From contig JACKLM010000003.1 in NCBI GenBank assembly GCA_024235895.1, forward strand, positions 310,001-374,000: 64,000 nucleotides of DNA, in the 5' to 3' direction. The notes beneath the pieces were generated by a model, which saw only the letters and a program-made list of their open reading frames with translations, searched no databases and was not told where the DNA came from. This DNA comes from Burkholderiaceae bacterium (lineage in GTDB: Bacteria; Pseudomonadota; Gammaproteobacteria; Burkholderiales; Burkholderiaceae_C). The position numbers and the translations under genes were made by a program. The stretch's first letter is position 1; the number at the start of each line of letters is the position of its first letter. Shown piece after piece: positions 36,269 through 44,921 of this stretch.

Positions 36269-37399
36269 ATGCGGCTGGCGATGGTGGCCGGCGAGGCCTC
36301 CGGCGACCTGCTCGCCAGCCTGCTGATCGGCGGCCTGACGGCACGCTGGCCGGCGATCGAGCTCGGCGGCATCGGCGGGCCGAGGATGAAGGCGCTCGGC
36401 TTCGACGCCTGGTGGCCGAGCGAGCGGCTCGCGGTGCGCGGCTATGTCGAGGTGCTGCGCCACTACCGCGGCATCAAGGCGATCCGCGACCGGCTCGCCG
36501 CGCGGCTGCTGGCGGACCCGCCGCGCGCCTTCGTCGGCGTCGACGCGCCGGACTTCAACCTCGGGCTGGAGGCGCGACTGAAGTCATCCGGCATCCCGAC
36601 CATCCACTTCGTCTGCCCGTCGATCTGGGCTTGGCGCGGCGGCCGCGCGAAGGCGATGGCGCGCGCCTGCGACCATGTGCTGTGCCTGTTCCCGTTCGAG
36701 CCCGAGCTGCTGCGCGCGCACGGCGTGGCGGCGAGCTATGTCGGCCACCCGCTGGCGGATGCGATCCCGCCCGAGCCGCCGCGCGCGGCGGCGCGCGCCG
36801 CGCTCGGGCTGGGCGAGACCGAACCGGTCGTCGCGCTGCTGCCGGGCAGCCGGCGCTCCGAGATCGAGGCGATCGCGCCGGTCTTCCTGCAGGCCGCGGC
36901 GCGGCTGCAGCGGCTGCGGCCGGCGCTGCGCTTCGTGCTGCCGGTGGCACCCGGGCTGCGCGCGCGGGTCGAGCCGCTGGCGGCCGCGCATGCGCCAGGG
37001 GTGGCGCTGCAGTTGCTCGACGGCCGCTCGCACGAGGCGCTCGCGGCCTGCGACCTGACGCTGATCGCCAGCGGGACGGCGACACTCGAGGCCGCCCTCT
37101 TCAAGCGGCCGATGGTGATCGCCTACCGCATGCACCCGCTGAGCTGGCAGATCATGAAGCGCATGGCCTACCAGCCCTGGGTCGGGCTGCCGAATATCCT
37201 GTGCCGCGACTTCGTCGTCCCCGAGCGGCTGCAGGAGGACTGCAACCCGGCGCGGCTGGAGGCCGACGTCCTCGCCGGGCTCGACGACGCCGCCGGCGCG
37301 GCCAGGCTGCGCGCCCGATTCGACGAACTGCACCACCTGCTGCGCCGCGACACCGCGCGCACCGCCACCGATGCGATCGCGCAAGTCCTGCAAGCCTGA
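36269..37399 (+). CDS. lpxB: Lipid-A-disaccharide synthase LpxB
   Basis: Glycosyltransferase (GT19) that joins UDP-2,3-diacylglucosamine and lipid X, 376 residues, peripheral inner-membrane. Family segments: AGEASGDLLAS at the start, VDAPDFNLGLE, FVCPSIWAWR, LLPGSRRSEIE and ASGTATLEAAL. The C-terminus runs 29 bases into the proposed rnhB start, an arrangement common for lpxB-rnhB in this group. Confidence 0.96.
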   Translation: MRLAMVAGEASGDLLASLLIGGLTARWPAIELGGIGGPRMKALGFDAWWPSERLAVRGYVEVLRHYRGIKAIRDRLAARLLADPPRAFVGVDAPDFNLGLEARLKSSGIPTIHFVCPSIWAWRGGRAKAMARACDHVLCLFPFEPELLRAHGVAASYVGHPLADAIPPEPPRAAARAALGLGETEPVVALLPGSRRSEIEAIAPVFLQAAARLQRLRPALRFVLPVAPGLRARVEPLAAAHAPGVALQLLDGRSHEALAACDLTLIASGTATLEAALFKRPMVIAYRMHPLSWQIMKRMAYQPWVGLPNILCRDFVVPERLQEDCNPARLEADVLAGLDDAAGAARLRARFDELHHLLRRDTARTATDAIAQVLQA

Positions 37400-38085
37400 G
37401 CAGCTCGCGCTGCCGCTGCCGCCGCCACCGGCCGGCGCGCCGCCGCGCGGCCGCGCGCCGCGCCGCCGGCTGCTGCCGGGGCTGGCGCCGCTGCTGGCCG
37501 GCGGGCTGGTGGCCGGCGTCGACGAAGGCCGGCCGCGGGCCGATCGCCGGCCCGGTCGTCGCGGCGGCGGTGATCCTGGACCCGGCCGCGCCGATCGCGG
37601 GGCTCGCGGACTCGAAGGCGCTGTCGCCGCGCCGGCGCGAGCGGCTGGACGTCGAGATCCGCGCGCGCGCGCTGGCGCTTTGCGTCGCGGAGGCGAGCGT
37701 GGAAGAGATCGACTGCCTCGACATCCTGCAGGCCACGCTGCTCGCGATGCAGCGCGCGGTGCAGGGGCTGCGGCTGCCGCCGCGGCACGTGCTGGTCGAC
37801 GGCAACCGGCTGCCGGTGCTGGCGCAGCCGGCGACCGCGGTCGTCGGCGGCGATGCGACGGTGGCGGCGATTTCGGCGGCGTCGATCCTGGCCAAGGTGC
37901 ACCGCGACCGGCTGTGCGAGGGGCTGCACGCTGAGTGGCCGCAATACGGATTCGCGCAACACAAGGGCTACCCGACGGCGGCGCACCTGGCGGCGCTGCG
38001 CGCGCATGGCGCCTGCACGGCGCACCGCAGGAGCTTCGCGCCGGTGCGCGCGCTGCCGGCACCCGACGCCGCGGAGCCGACGTGA
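37371..38085 (+). pseudogene. rnhB: Ribonuclease HII with a one-base frameshift (pseudogene or sequence error)
   Basis: RNase HII cleaves RNA in RNA-DNA hybrids and removes single ribonucleotides. The N-terminal part (from ATG 37371, ending LLAGGLVAGVDE) is in one frame and the rest (AGRGPIAGPVVAAAVILDP through HKGYPTAAHL) in the next. Joining them requires dropping one A of GACGAAGGCC at 37525-37526, which restores the invariant GVDEAGRGPIAGP motif. The first catalytic Asp-Glu is therefore cut from the rest. Everything downstream is intact, including DSKALSPRRRE and ISAASILAKVHRD. A recent mutation or a base-calling error is likelier than programmed shifting. Confidence 0.85.
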
Positions 38086-38861
38086 GGCCGCGCGCGATCG
38101 CCTCGCGCGACAACCCGCTGCTCGTGCGGCTGCGCCGGCTCGCGCAGACGCCGGCGGCCTACCGGCGGCTCGGCCAGATCTGGGTCGAGGGCGACCACCT
38201 GGGGCGCGCGGCGCTGGCGCGCGGCGTGCCGCTGGCGCTGGCCATCGGCACCGAGGCGGCCTGGGCGGACCCGGATCTGGCGCCGCTGCTGGGCGCGGCA
38301 CGCGAGGGCGTCGTCGTGCCGGCGCCGCTGCTGGCGGCGTGCAGCACGCTGGCGTCGCCGGCGCCGCTCGGGTTCGTGCTCGACTTGCCGGCGCCGCCCG
38401 CACCGGCGCAGGGGGTCTCCAGCGTGGTGCTGGACGGGGTGCAGGATGCGGGCAATGTCGGCAGCGTGCTGCGCAGCGCGGCGGCGCTGGGCGTCAAACA
38501 GGTGCTGGCGCTGGCGAGCACGGCAGCGCTGTGGTCGCCCAAGGTGCTGCGCGCCGGCATGGGGGCGCACTTCGGGCTGCGGCTGGTCGAGTCGCTGGTG
38601 CCTGAGGATCTGGATGCGCTGGGCGTGCCGCTGCTGGCGACCAGCCCGCACGCCGGCATCGCGCTGCCCGAGGCCGAGCTGCCGGCGCCCTGCGCCTGGG
38701 TCTTCGGCCACGAGGGGCAGGGCGTGACGCCCGAGGTCTCGCAGCGATGCGCGCTCGCCCTGCGCATCCCGCAGCCCGGCGGCGAGGAGTCGCTGGGCGT
38801 CGCCGCGGCGGCGGCGATCTGCCTGTACGAATCGGCTCGGCGCGCGCACGCGCGACGCTGA
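38082..38861 (+). CDS. TrmH/SpoU-family RNA 2'-O-methyltransferase
   Basis: A 259-residue SPOUT methyltransferase with an N-terminal substrate-binding domain (IASRDNPLLVRLRRLA) and the knotted SAM-binding domain: motif 1 LDGVQDAGNVGSVLRSAAALG, motif 2 WVFGHEGQGV and motif 3 LRIPQPGGEESLGVAAAAAI. RlmB or a related rRNA/tRNA target is likely but the base cannot be named. The start is GTG 38082, overlapping the rnhB stop. It ends the long plus-strand cluster. Confidence 0.9.
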   Translation: MRPRAIASRDNPLLVRLRRLAQTPAAYRRLGQIWVEGDHLGRAALARGVPLALAIGTEAAWADPDLAPLLGAAREGVVVPAPLLAACSTLASPAPLGFVLDLPAPPAPAQGVSSVVLDGVQDAGNVGSVLRSAAALGVKQVLALASTAALWSPKVLRAGMGAHFGLRLVESLVPEDLDALGVPLLATSPHAGIALPEAELPAPCAWVFGHEGQGVTPEVSQRCALALRIPQPGGEESLGVAAAAAICLYESARRAHARR

Positions 38862-38915
38862 GGCCGCCTTGTACTCGATCGGCGAGGAACGGGTTGCCGG
38901 CGATTGACCCCTGTC

Positions 38916-38933
38916 AACCGCTGACAAGCGGTT
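38916..38933 (+). terminator. Short hairpin after the TrmH-family gene
   Basis: AACCGCT and AGCGGTT (38916-38922 and 38927-38933) form a perfect 7-bp stem with a GACA loop, 55 bases after the stop. The stem itself ends in TT but no longer T run follows, so it is at best a weak terminator for the rpsB-to-TrmH transcript. Confidence 0.35.
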
Positions 38934-38974
38934 CTGCACGTAACTCTGGACACTACCGGCTGCCGTGTTGGTTC

Positions 38975-39240
38975 TCGACGGTCGAATGCCCGGGCGGTGG
39001 CAGGCCAAGGTCGGCGGGCACCCTCGCACGTAAGTCAAGGAAGAGGGGCGGACGTAGCCCGGCCCGGGGGAGCGAGCCCGGACACAAACAGTCCTGCGGA
39101 CTGTTTGTGCCTGGCGAGCGCCCGGGGCACTGTCCCCGGGCATGGAGTGGGACGGTGCCAGCCGGCCTTGGCACGCTGGCACATCGAACGCCAGGAGAAG
39201 CGAAGGACTGACTTCGACGACTGTCGGCAACGCGCCGAGC
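38975..39240 (-). repeat. Large palindromic element, copy 1 (with nested hairpins)
   Basis: This fills the 428-base spacer between the converging TrmH-family and ppsR genes. A palindromic end (TCGACGGTCGA, 38975-38985) is followed by a 19-base arm (39004-39022) matched, 17 of 19, by its reverse complement at 39154-39172. Between them lies the loop sequence shared with copy 2b (39023-39072 and CATGGAGTG at 39141-39149). About 69 extra bases inside it hold a perfect 12-bp hairpin (39083-39109) and an 8-bp hairpin (39120-39141). The right flank (TCGAACGCCAG at 39184-39194, then CTTCGACG and CGGCAA) is also shared. No protein-coding gene is supported here. Confidence 0.75.
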
Positions 39241-39289
39241 GCGATCGTTCGACCCCAGTCGTCCTTCTGCGCTCGAATGCCGATCCGTT

Positions 39290-40114
39290 TCAGTAGACCA
39301 GCCGCTGCGGCTGGATGTCGCGCAGGATGGTGGTGGCGATCTCCTCGATCGACTTGTGCGTCGTCGACAGCCACGGGATGCCCGCGCGGCGCATCATCTG
39401 CTCGGCCTCGACGACCTCCCAGCGGCAGTTCGCGAGCGAGGCGTACTTGCTGCCCGGGCGGCGCTCGTGGCGGATCTGCGCCAGCCGCTCGGGGTCGATC
39501 GTCAGCCCGAAGCACTTCGCCTGGTAGGGCGCCAGTGCCGACGGGATCGCGTCGCGCTCGAAGTCCTCCGGGATCAGCGGGTAGTTGGCCGCCTTGACGT
39601 GGTGCTGCATCGCCAGGTACAGCGAGGTCGGCGTCTTGCCGCTGCGGCTGACGCCGACCAGGATGACGTCGGCCATCGCCAGGTTGCGCGCGCTCTGGCC
39701 GTCGTCGTGCGCGAGCGAGAAGTTGATGGCGTCGATGCGCTCGGTGTACTCGCGGCTCTTGGCGACGTCGGCGAAGCGGCCGACGCGGTGGTTGGACTTG
39801 ACGCCGAACTCCGCCTCCAGCGGCTCGACGAAGGTGCGGAACATGTCCAGCACCAGGCCCTTGCACGCCGGCGAGGTCAGCGTGTCGCGAACGTCCTCGT
39901 TGACCAGCGTCACGAAGACGATCGGCCGCAGGCCGTCGCGCTCGGCGACGGCGTTGATCTCCTCGACCACCCGGGACGCCTTGTCGACGCCGTCGATGAA
40001 CGGCCGCCGGACGTGGCGGGGCTGGCCGGGGAACTGCGCCAGGATCGAGTTGCCGAAGGTCTCGGCGGTGATGCCGGTGCCATCCGAGACGAAGAACACG
40101 GTTCGGTTGTGCAT
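39290..40114 (-). CDS. ppsR: Phosphoenolpyruvate synthase regulatory protein (kinase/pyrophosphorylase, DUF299)
   Basis: Bifunctional ADP-dependent kinase and phosphate-dependent pyrophosphorylase that inactivates and reactivates PEP synthase by threonine phosphorylation. The 274-residue protein starts RTVFFVSDGTGITAETFGNS and carries the P-loop GVSRSGKTPTS plus the conserved C-terminal CRWEVVEAEQMMRRAGIPW. It is divergent from its target ppsA across a 192-base region, as in other proteobacteria. Confidence 0.95.
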   Translation of the reverse strand: MHNRTVFFVSDGTGITAETFGNSILAQFPGQPRHVRRPFIDGVDKASRVVEEINAVAERDGLRPIVFVTLVNEDVRDTLTSPACKGLVLDMFRTFVEPLEAEFGVKSNHRVGRFADVAKSREYTERIDAINFSLAHDDGQSARNLAMADVILVGVSRSGKTPTSLYLAMQHHVKAANYPLIPEDFERDAIPSALAPYQAKCFGLTIDPERLAQIRHERRPGSKYASLANCRWEVVEAEQMMRRAGIPWLSTTHKSIEEIATTILRDIQPQRLVY

Positions 40115-40172
40115 GGGGCGGTCCTGCTCGACCCGGGGGAGGGAGCCGCGCGAGGCAGCCGCGCAGTCGGGG

Positions 40173-40178
40173 TATCCT
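40173..40178 (+). promoter_or_regulatory. Possible -10 element for ppsA
   Basis: TATCCT (40173-40178) lies in the 192-base region between divergent ppsR and ppsA, 128 bases before the ppsA start. No convincing -35 hexamer is seen. Apart from GGAG at 40296-40299 (ribosome-binding site of ppsA) nothing else is recognised in this region. Confidence 0.25.
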
Positions 40179-40306
40179 AAGCGTTCCGCCTTCGACCCAC
40201 CCGACGTGCAACCCGCCAGCCGACAACCCGAATCGACAAGCGCTGGCCCGTGGGCTGCTTCCCGGGGCGCGAAAGCACCGGTTTCCCCTCATCACGGAGC
40301 TTTCCC

Positions 40307-42703
40307 ATGTCCCAGTCCTCGCTGGCGGCCGCCCTGGTCGTCCCGTTCGAAAACCTGAGGATGACCGACGTCGAGGTGGTCGGCGGCAAGAACGCCTCCC
40401 TCGGCGAGATGATCGGCCAGCTCGCGCACGCGGGCGTGAGCGTGCCGGGCGGTTTCGCGACCACCGCACACGCCTACCGCGAGTTCCTGCGCGCCGCCGG
40501 GCTGACCGAGCGCATCGACGCGCTGCTGACGGCACTGGACGTCGACGACGTGCGCGCGCTGGCCGAGGCCGGCGCGACGATCCGCCGCTGGGTCGTCGAG
40601 GCACCGCTGCCGGCCGACCTCGAGGCGGCAATCCGCGCGCAGTTCGCGCGCCTGACCGCGGGCGACCCCGAGGCGACCTTCGCGGTGCGCTCCTCGGCCA
40701 CCGCCGAGGACCTGCCCGACGCCTCGTTCGCCGGCCAGCAGGAGACCTTCCTCAACGTCGCCGGCATCGACGAGGTGCTGGCCAAGGTGCGCGAGGTCTT
40801 CGCGTCGCTGTACAACGACCGCGCGATCAGCTACCGCGTGCACAAGGGCTTCGCGCACGCCGAGGTCGCGCTGTCGGCCGGCGTGCAGCGCATGGTGCGG
40901 TCCGACCTCGGCGCGTCCGGCGTGATGTTCACGATCGACACCGAGTCGGGCTTCCCGGACGTGGTCTTCATCACCTCGAGCTGGGGCCTGGGCGAGATGG
41001 TCGTGCAAGGTGCGGTCAACCCCGACGAGTTCTACGTCCACAAGCCGATGCTCGAGGCGGGCAAGTTCCCGCTCATCCGCCGCGTGCTGGGCTCCAAGCT
41101 GCTGCGCATGGTGTTCTCGACCCCCGAGCAGCGCGCCACCGGCGGCCGGCTGGTGCACACCGAGGACACCCCGCCCGAGCAGCGCAACCGCTACTCGATC
41201 GGCGACGCCGACGCGGTCCAGCTCGCGCGCTACGCGGTCATCATCGAGCGCCACTACGGCCGCCCGATGGATATCGAGTGGGGCAAGGACGGCCGCGACG
41301 GCAAGCTCTACATCCTCCAGGCGCGCCCGGAGACGGTCAAGAGCCAGCGCGACAAGGTCGAGCATCGCTACAAGCTCAAGGGCCACTCGACGGTGCTCGC
41401 CGAGGGGCGCGCGATCGGGCAGAAGATCGGCACCGGGCCGGTGCGCATCGTCCACAGCCCGGCCGAGATGGACAAGGTGCAGCCCGGCGACGTGCTGGTC
41501 GCCGACATGACCGACCCGAACTGGGAGCCGGTCATGAAGCGCGCCGGCGCGATCGTGACCAACCGCGGCGGGCGCACCTGCCACGCGGCGATCATCGCGC
41601 GCGAGCTCGGCATCCCGGCGGTCGTCGGCTGCGGCGACGCCACCGAGCGGCTGACCGACGGCACCCTGGTGACGGTCGTGTGCTCCGAGGGCGATACCGG
41701 CTTCGTCTACGACGGGTTGCTCGAGACCGAGGTCAGCGAGGTCGAGCGCGGCGAGATGCCGTACAGCCCGGTGAAGATCATGATGAACGTCGGCAACCCG
41801 CAGCTCGCGTTCGACTTCGCGCAGATGCCCAGCAGCGGCGTCGGTCTGGCACGGCTCGAGTTCATCATCAACAACAACATCGGCGTGCACCCGAAGGCGA
41901 TCCTCGACTACCCGAACGTCGACCCCGAGCTGAAGAAGGCAGTCGAGTCGGTCGCGCGCGGGCACGCCTCGCCGCGTGCCTTCTACGTCGAGAAGCTGGC
42001 CGAGGGGGTGGCGACGATCGCCGCCGCGTTCTGGCCCAAGCCGGTGATCGTGCGGCTGTCGGACTTCAAGAGCAACGAGTACCGCAAGCTGATCGGCGGC
42101 ACGCGCTACGAGCCCGACGAGGAGAACCCGATGCTCGGGTTCCGCGGCGCGAGCCGCTACATCAGCGGCGACTTCTCCGACGCCTTCGCGATGGAGTGCG
42201 AGGCGCTCAAGCGCGTGCGCGCCGACATGGGCCTGACCAACGTCGAGATCATGGTGCCGTTCGTGCGCACCGTGCCGCAGGCCGAGCGCGTCGTGCGCAT
42301 GCTGGCCGAGCGCGGGCTGGAGCGCGGGCGCGACGGGTTGCGCCTGATCATGATGTGCGAGGTCCCGAGCAACGCCATCCTGGCCGAGCAGTTCCTCGAG
42401 CACTTCGACGGCATGTCGATCGGCTCCAACGACCTGACCCAGCTGACCCTCGGGCTGGACCGCGACTCGGGGCTGGAGCAGCTCGCGCACGACTTCGACG
42501 AGCGCGACCCCGCGGTCAAGGCGCTGATCTCGCGCGCGATCACGGCCTGCCGCGCGACCGGCAAGTACGTCGGCATTTGCGGCCAGGGGCCTAGCGACCA
42601 CCCCGACTTCGCCGACTGGCTGGCGGCCGAGGGCATCGTGTCGATCTCGCTCAACCCCGACACCGTGGTCGACACCTGGCGGCGCCTGGCCAAGCTGCGG
42701 TGA
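40307..42703 (+). CDS. ppsA: Phosphoenolpyruvate synthase
   Basis: Converts pyruvate and ATP to PEP, AMP and phosphate for gluconeogenesis, 798 residues. The N-terminal ATP-grasp domain begins VGGKNASLGEMIGQL; the swivelling phosphohistidine domain carries GGRTCHAAIIARELGIPAVVG (catalytic His, with the preceding Thr being the residue PpsR phosphorylates); the C-terminal PEP/pyruvate TIM barrel has GSNDLTQLTLGLDRDS and a Cys in YVGICGQGPSD. ATG 40307 has GGAG seven bases upstream. Its stop overlaps the GTG of the symporter, so uptake of a gluconeogenic acid may be coupled to PEP synthesis. Confidence 0.97.
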   Translation: MSQSSLAAALVVPFENLRMTDVEVVGGKNASLGEMIGQLAHAGVSVPGGFATTAHAYREFLRAAGLTERIDALLTALDVDDVRALAEAGATIRRWVVEAPLPADLEAAIRAQFARLTAGDPEATFAVRSSATAEDLPDASFAGQQETFLNVAGIDEVLAKVREVFASLYNDRAISYRVHKGFAHAEVALSAGVQRMVRSDLGASGVMFTIDTESGFPDVVFITSSWGLGEMVVQGAVNPDEFYVHKPMLEAGKFPLIRRVLGSKLLRMVFSTPEQRATGGRLVHTEDTPPEQRNRYSIGDADAVQLARYAVIIERHYGRPMDIEWGKDGRDGKLYILQARPETVKSQRDKVEHRYKLKGHSTVLAEGRAIGQKIGTGPVRIVHSPAEMDKVQPGDVLVADMTDPNWEPVMKRAGAIVTNRGGRTCHAAIIARELGIPAVVGCGDATERLTDGTLVTVVCSEGDTGFVYDGLLETEVSEVERGEMPYSPVKIMMNVGNPQLAFDFAQMPSSGVGLARLEFIINNNIGVHPKAILDYPNVDPELKKAVESVARGHASPRAFYVEKLAEGVATIAAAFWPKPVIVRLSDFKSNEYRKLIGGTRYEPDEENPMLGFRGASRYISGDFSDAFAMECEALKRVRADMGLTNVEIMVPFVRTVPQAERVVRMLAERGLERGRDGLRLIMMCEVPSNAILAEQFLEHFDGMSIGSNDLTQLTLGLDRDSGLEQLAHDFDERDPAVKALISRAITACRATGKYVGICGQGPSDHPDFADWLAAEGIVSISLNPDTVVDTWRRLAKLR

Positions 42704-44808
42704 GCGCGACCGGCGCCTTCCGGCGCCAGCTGCACAAGGTCTACGCCTGGTACGCGGGCGGCTTCGCCGTCTTCGTGCTGTTCGTCGCGCTGCTCGAGCG
42801 GCTCGGGCTGTCGGATCGCTGGGTCGGGCTCGTCTTCCTGCTCGTCACGGTGGCCCTGTACGCCGGCATCGGCGTCATGAGCCGCACCTCGGACGCGACC
42901 GAGTACTACGTCGCCGGCCGCCGCGTGCCGGCGATGTACAACGGCATGGCCACCGCCGCCGACTGGATGAGCGCGGCCTCGTTCCTGGGGCTGGCCGGCA
43001 CGCTGTACCTGCAGGGATTCGGCGCGCTGGCCTTCGTGATGGGCTGGACCGGCGGCTACTGCCTGGTGGCGCTGCTGCTGGCGCCGTACCTGCGCAAGTT
43101 CGGCCAGTACACGATCCCGGACTTCCTCGGGGCGCGCTACGGCGGCCACGCCGCGCGCGCGGTCGGCATCGTCGCCGCGATCGTGTGCTCGTTCACCTAC
43201 CTCGTCGCGCAGATCCTGGGCGTGGGCGTCATCACGTCCTACCTGACCGGGCTGGAGTTCACGATCGGCGTCTTCGTCGGCCTCGGCGGCGTGCTCGTGT
43301 GCTCGTTCCTCGGCGGCATGCGCGCGGTCACCTGGACCCAGGTCGCGCAGTTCATCATCCTCATCGTCGCCTACCTGCTGCCGGTGGTGTGGCTGTCGGT
43401 CAAGCAGACCGGCGTGCCGGTGCCGCAGCTCGTCTACGGCGCGCAGCTGGCCAAGGTCACCGCGCTCGAGCAGCAGCTGATCGACGACCCGCGCGAGCAG
43501 GAGGTGATCGCGGTCTTCCGCGAGCGGGCGGATCGCCTGGCCGCCAAGCTGGCCGACATCCCGGCCGCGCTGGCCGGCGAGCGCGCCGCGCTCGAGGCGC
43601 GGCTGGTCGAGCTCAAGGCCGAGCATGTGCCGCTGGCGCAGTACCAGGCCGCCGAGCGCGCACTGGCGGCGCTGCCACCCGATGTCGAGCGTGCTCGCGC
43701 GTCGTGGTCCGAAGCGCTCGCGGAGGCGCAGGCGCGGGCGCGGCCGCTGGCAGGGATGCCGCGCCACGCGACGCCGTATGCGGGCGACCCCGACGGCGAC
43801 GCCGCCGAGCGCGAGGCCTTCGACGTCTCGCGACGCAACTTCCTCGCGCTCGTGTTCTGCCTGATGGTCGGCACCGCGGCGCTGCCGCACATCCTGATGC
43901 GCTACTACACGACACCGTCGGTGCGCCAGGCGCGCGAGTCGGTGACCTGGTCGCTGCTGTTCATCCTGATGCTGTACCTGACGGCGCCGGCGCTGGCGGT
44001 GCTGGTCAAGCACGAGATCTTCAGCCAGCTCGTCGGCCTGCGCTTCGACGCGCTGCCGGACTGGATCGTCAACTGGAGCCGGGTCGACCCGCGGCTGCTG
44101 TCGGTCAGCGACGTCAACGGCGACGGCGTGCTGCAGCTCGGCGAGCTGCACCTGGGCAGCGACATCGTCGTGCTGGCGACGCCGGCGATCGGTGGCCTGC
44201 CCTACGTCGTCACCGGCATGGTCGCCGCCGGCGGGCTGGCGGCGGCCTTGTCGACCGCCGACGGGCTGCTGCTGACGATCGCCAACGCGCTGTCGCACGA
44301 CGTGTACTACCGCATGATCGACCCGCAGGCCTCGACCGCGCGCCGGGTCGCGATCTCCAAGGCGCTGCTGCTGATGGTGGCACTCGGGGCGGCGGCGATG
44401 GCGGCGCAGCGCCCGGGCGACATCCTGTTCCTGGTCGGCTCGGCGTTCTCGCTCGCCGCGTCGGCCTTCTTCCCGGCGCTGGTGCTCGGCATCTTCTGGC
44501 AGCGCGCGAATGCCCAGGGTGCGCTGGCCGGCATGCTGGCCGGGCTCGGGGTGACCGCGTGGTACATGACGATCGCGCAGCCGTGGCTGCGCGAGGCGGT
44601 CGGGATGTCCGGGCCGGCGGAGCGCTGGTTCGGCATCGAGCCGATCTCCGCCGGTGTCTTCGGCGTGCCGCTGGGTTTCGCGGTCATCGTCGTCGGCAGC
44701 CTGCTGACGCGACCACCGGCGCCGGCGGTGCGCTCGCTGGTCGAGGAGCTGCGCCACCCGGCGCAGCGGCCGCTGCCGCCGGCGGTGCAGGGTGATCCGC
44801 CGCGCTGA
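42700..44808 (+). CDS. Sodium:solute symporter, VC_2705 subfamily, with EF-hand-like loop
   Basis: The 702-residue SSS-family transporter has about 13 hydrophobic segments and the family core EYYVAGRRVPAMYNGMATAADWMSAASFLG. A hydrophilic insertion (about residues 255-375, partly coiled-coil) separates two membrane blocks, typical of this subfamily. Residues 471-482 (DVNGDGVLQLGE) match the 12-residue EF-hand calcium loop. ActP-like relatives carry acetate or other short acids; the substrate is not determined here. The GTG 42700 start overlaps the ppsA stop by four bases, which favours a gluconeogenic substrate such as acetate, pyruvate or lactate. Confidence 0.9.
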   Translation: MSATGAFRRQLHKVYAWYAGGFAVFVLFVALLERLGLSDRWVGLVFLLVTVALYAGIGVMSRTSDATEYYVAGRRVPAMYNGMATAADWMSAASFLGLAGTLYLQGFGALAFVMGWTGGYCLVALLLAPYLRKFGQYTIPDFLGARYGGHAARAVGIVAAIVCSFTYLVAQILGVGVITSYLTGLEFTIGVFVGLGGVLVCSFLGGMRAVTWTQVAQFIILIVAYLLPVVWLSVKQTGVPVPQLVYGAQLAKVTALEQQLIDDPREQEVIAVFRERADRLAAKLADIPAALAGERAALEARLVELKAEHVPLAQYQAAERALAALPPDVERARASWSEALAEAQARARPLAGMPRHATPYAGDPDGDAAEREAFDVSRRNFLALVFCLMVGTAALPHILMRYYTTPSVRQARESVTWSLLFILMLYLTAPALAVLVKHEIFSQLVGLRFDALPDWIVNWSRVDPRLLSVSDVNGDGVLQLGELHLGSDIVVLATPAIGGLPYVVTGMVAAGGLAAALSTADGLLLTIANALSHDVYYRMIDPQASTARRVAISKALLLMVALGAAAMAAQRPGDILFLVGSAFSLAASAFFPALVLGIFWQRANAQGALAGMLAGLGVTAWYMTIAQPWLREAVGMSGPAERWFGIEPISAGVFGVPLGFAVIVVGSLLTRPPAPAVRSLVEELRHPAQRPLPPAVQGDPPR

Positions 44809-44831
44809 GCGGCGGCTTGGCCGCGGCGGTT

Positions 44832-44837
44832 TATACT
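44832..44837 (+). promoter_or_regulatory. Candidate -10 of the rpsF-priB-rpsR-rplI operon
   Basis: TATACT (5 of 6 to TATAAT) at 44832-44837, in an AT-rich island inside the 113-base gap between the symporter and rpsF. No good -35 hexamer at the usual distance is seen. Confidence 0.45.
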
Positions 44838-44921
44838 CCGCAGCTTGCCTTGCCGCACCCGCATCCCTTCGTCGACAACGCGCGGGGCGGCTTCCATCCC
44901 TGGAAACCACGAGGAATGTCG

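Noticed and set aside
37515..37540. Programmed ribosomal frameshift in rnhB
   Set aside because: GTC GAC GAA GGC has no heptameric slippery site, in-frame stop or stimulatory pattern for a +1 shift; a mutation or sequence error explains it more simply.
38997..39296. A 99-codon frame over copy 1 of the element
   Set aside because: It crosses nested hairpins and shares only repeat-derived residues; no start signal.
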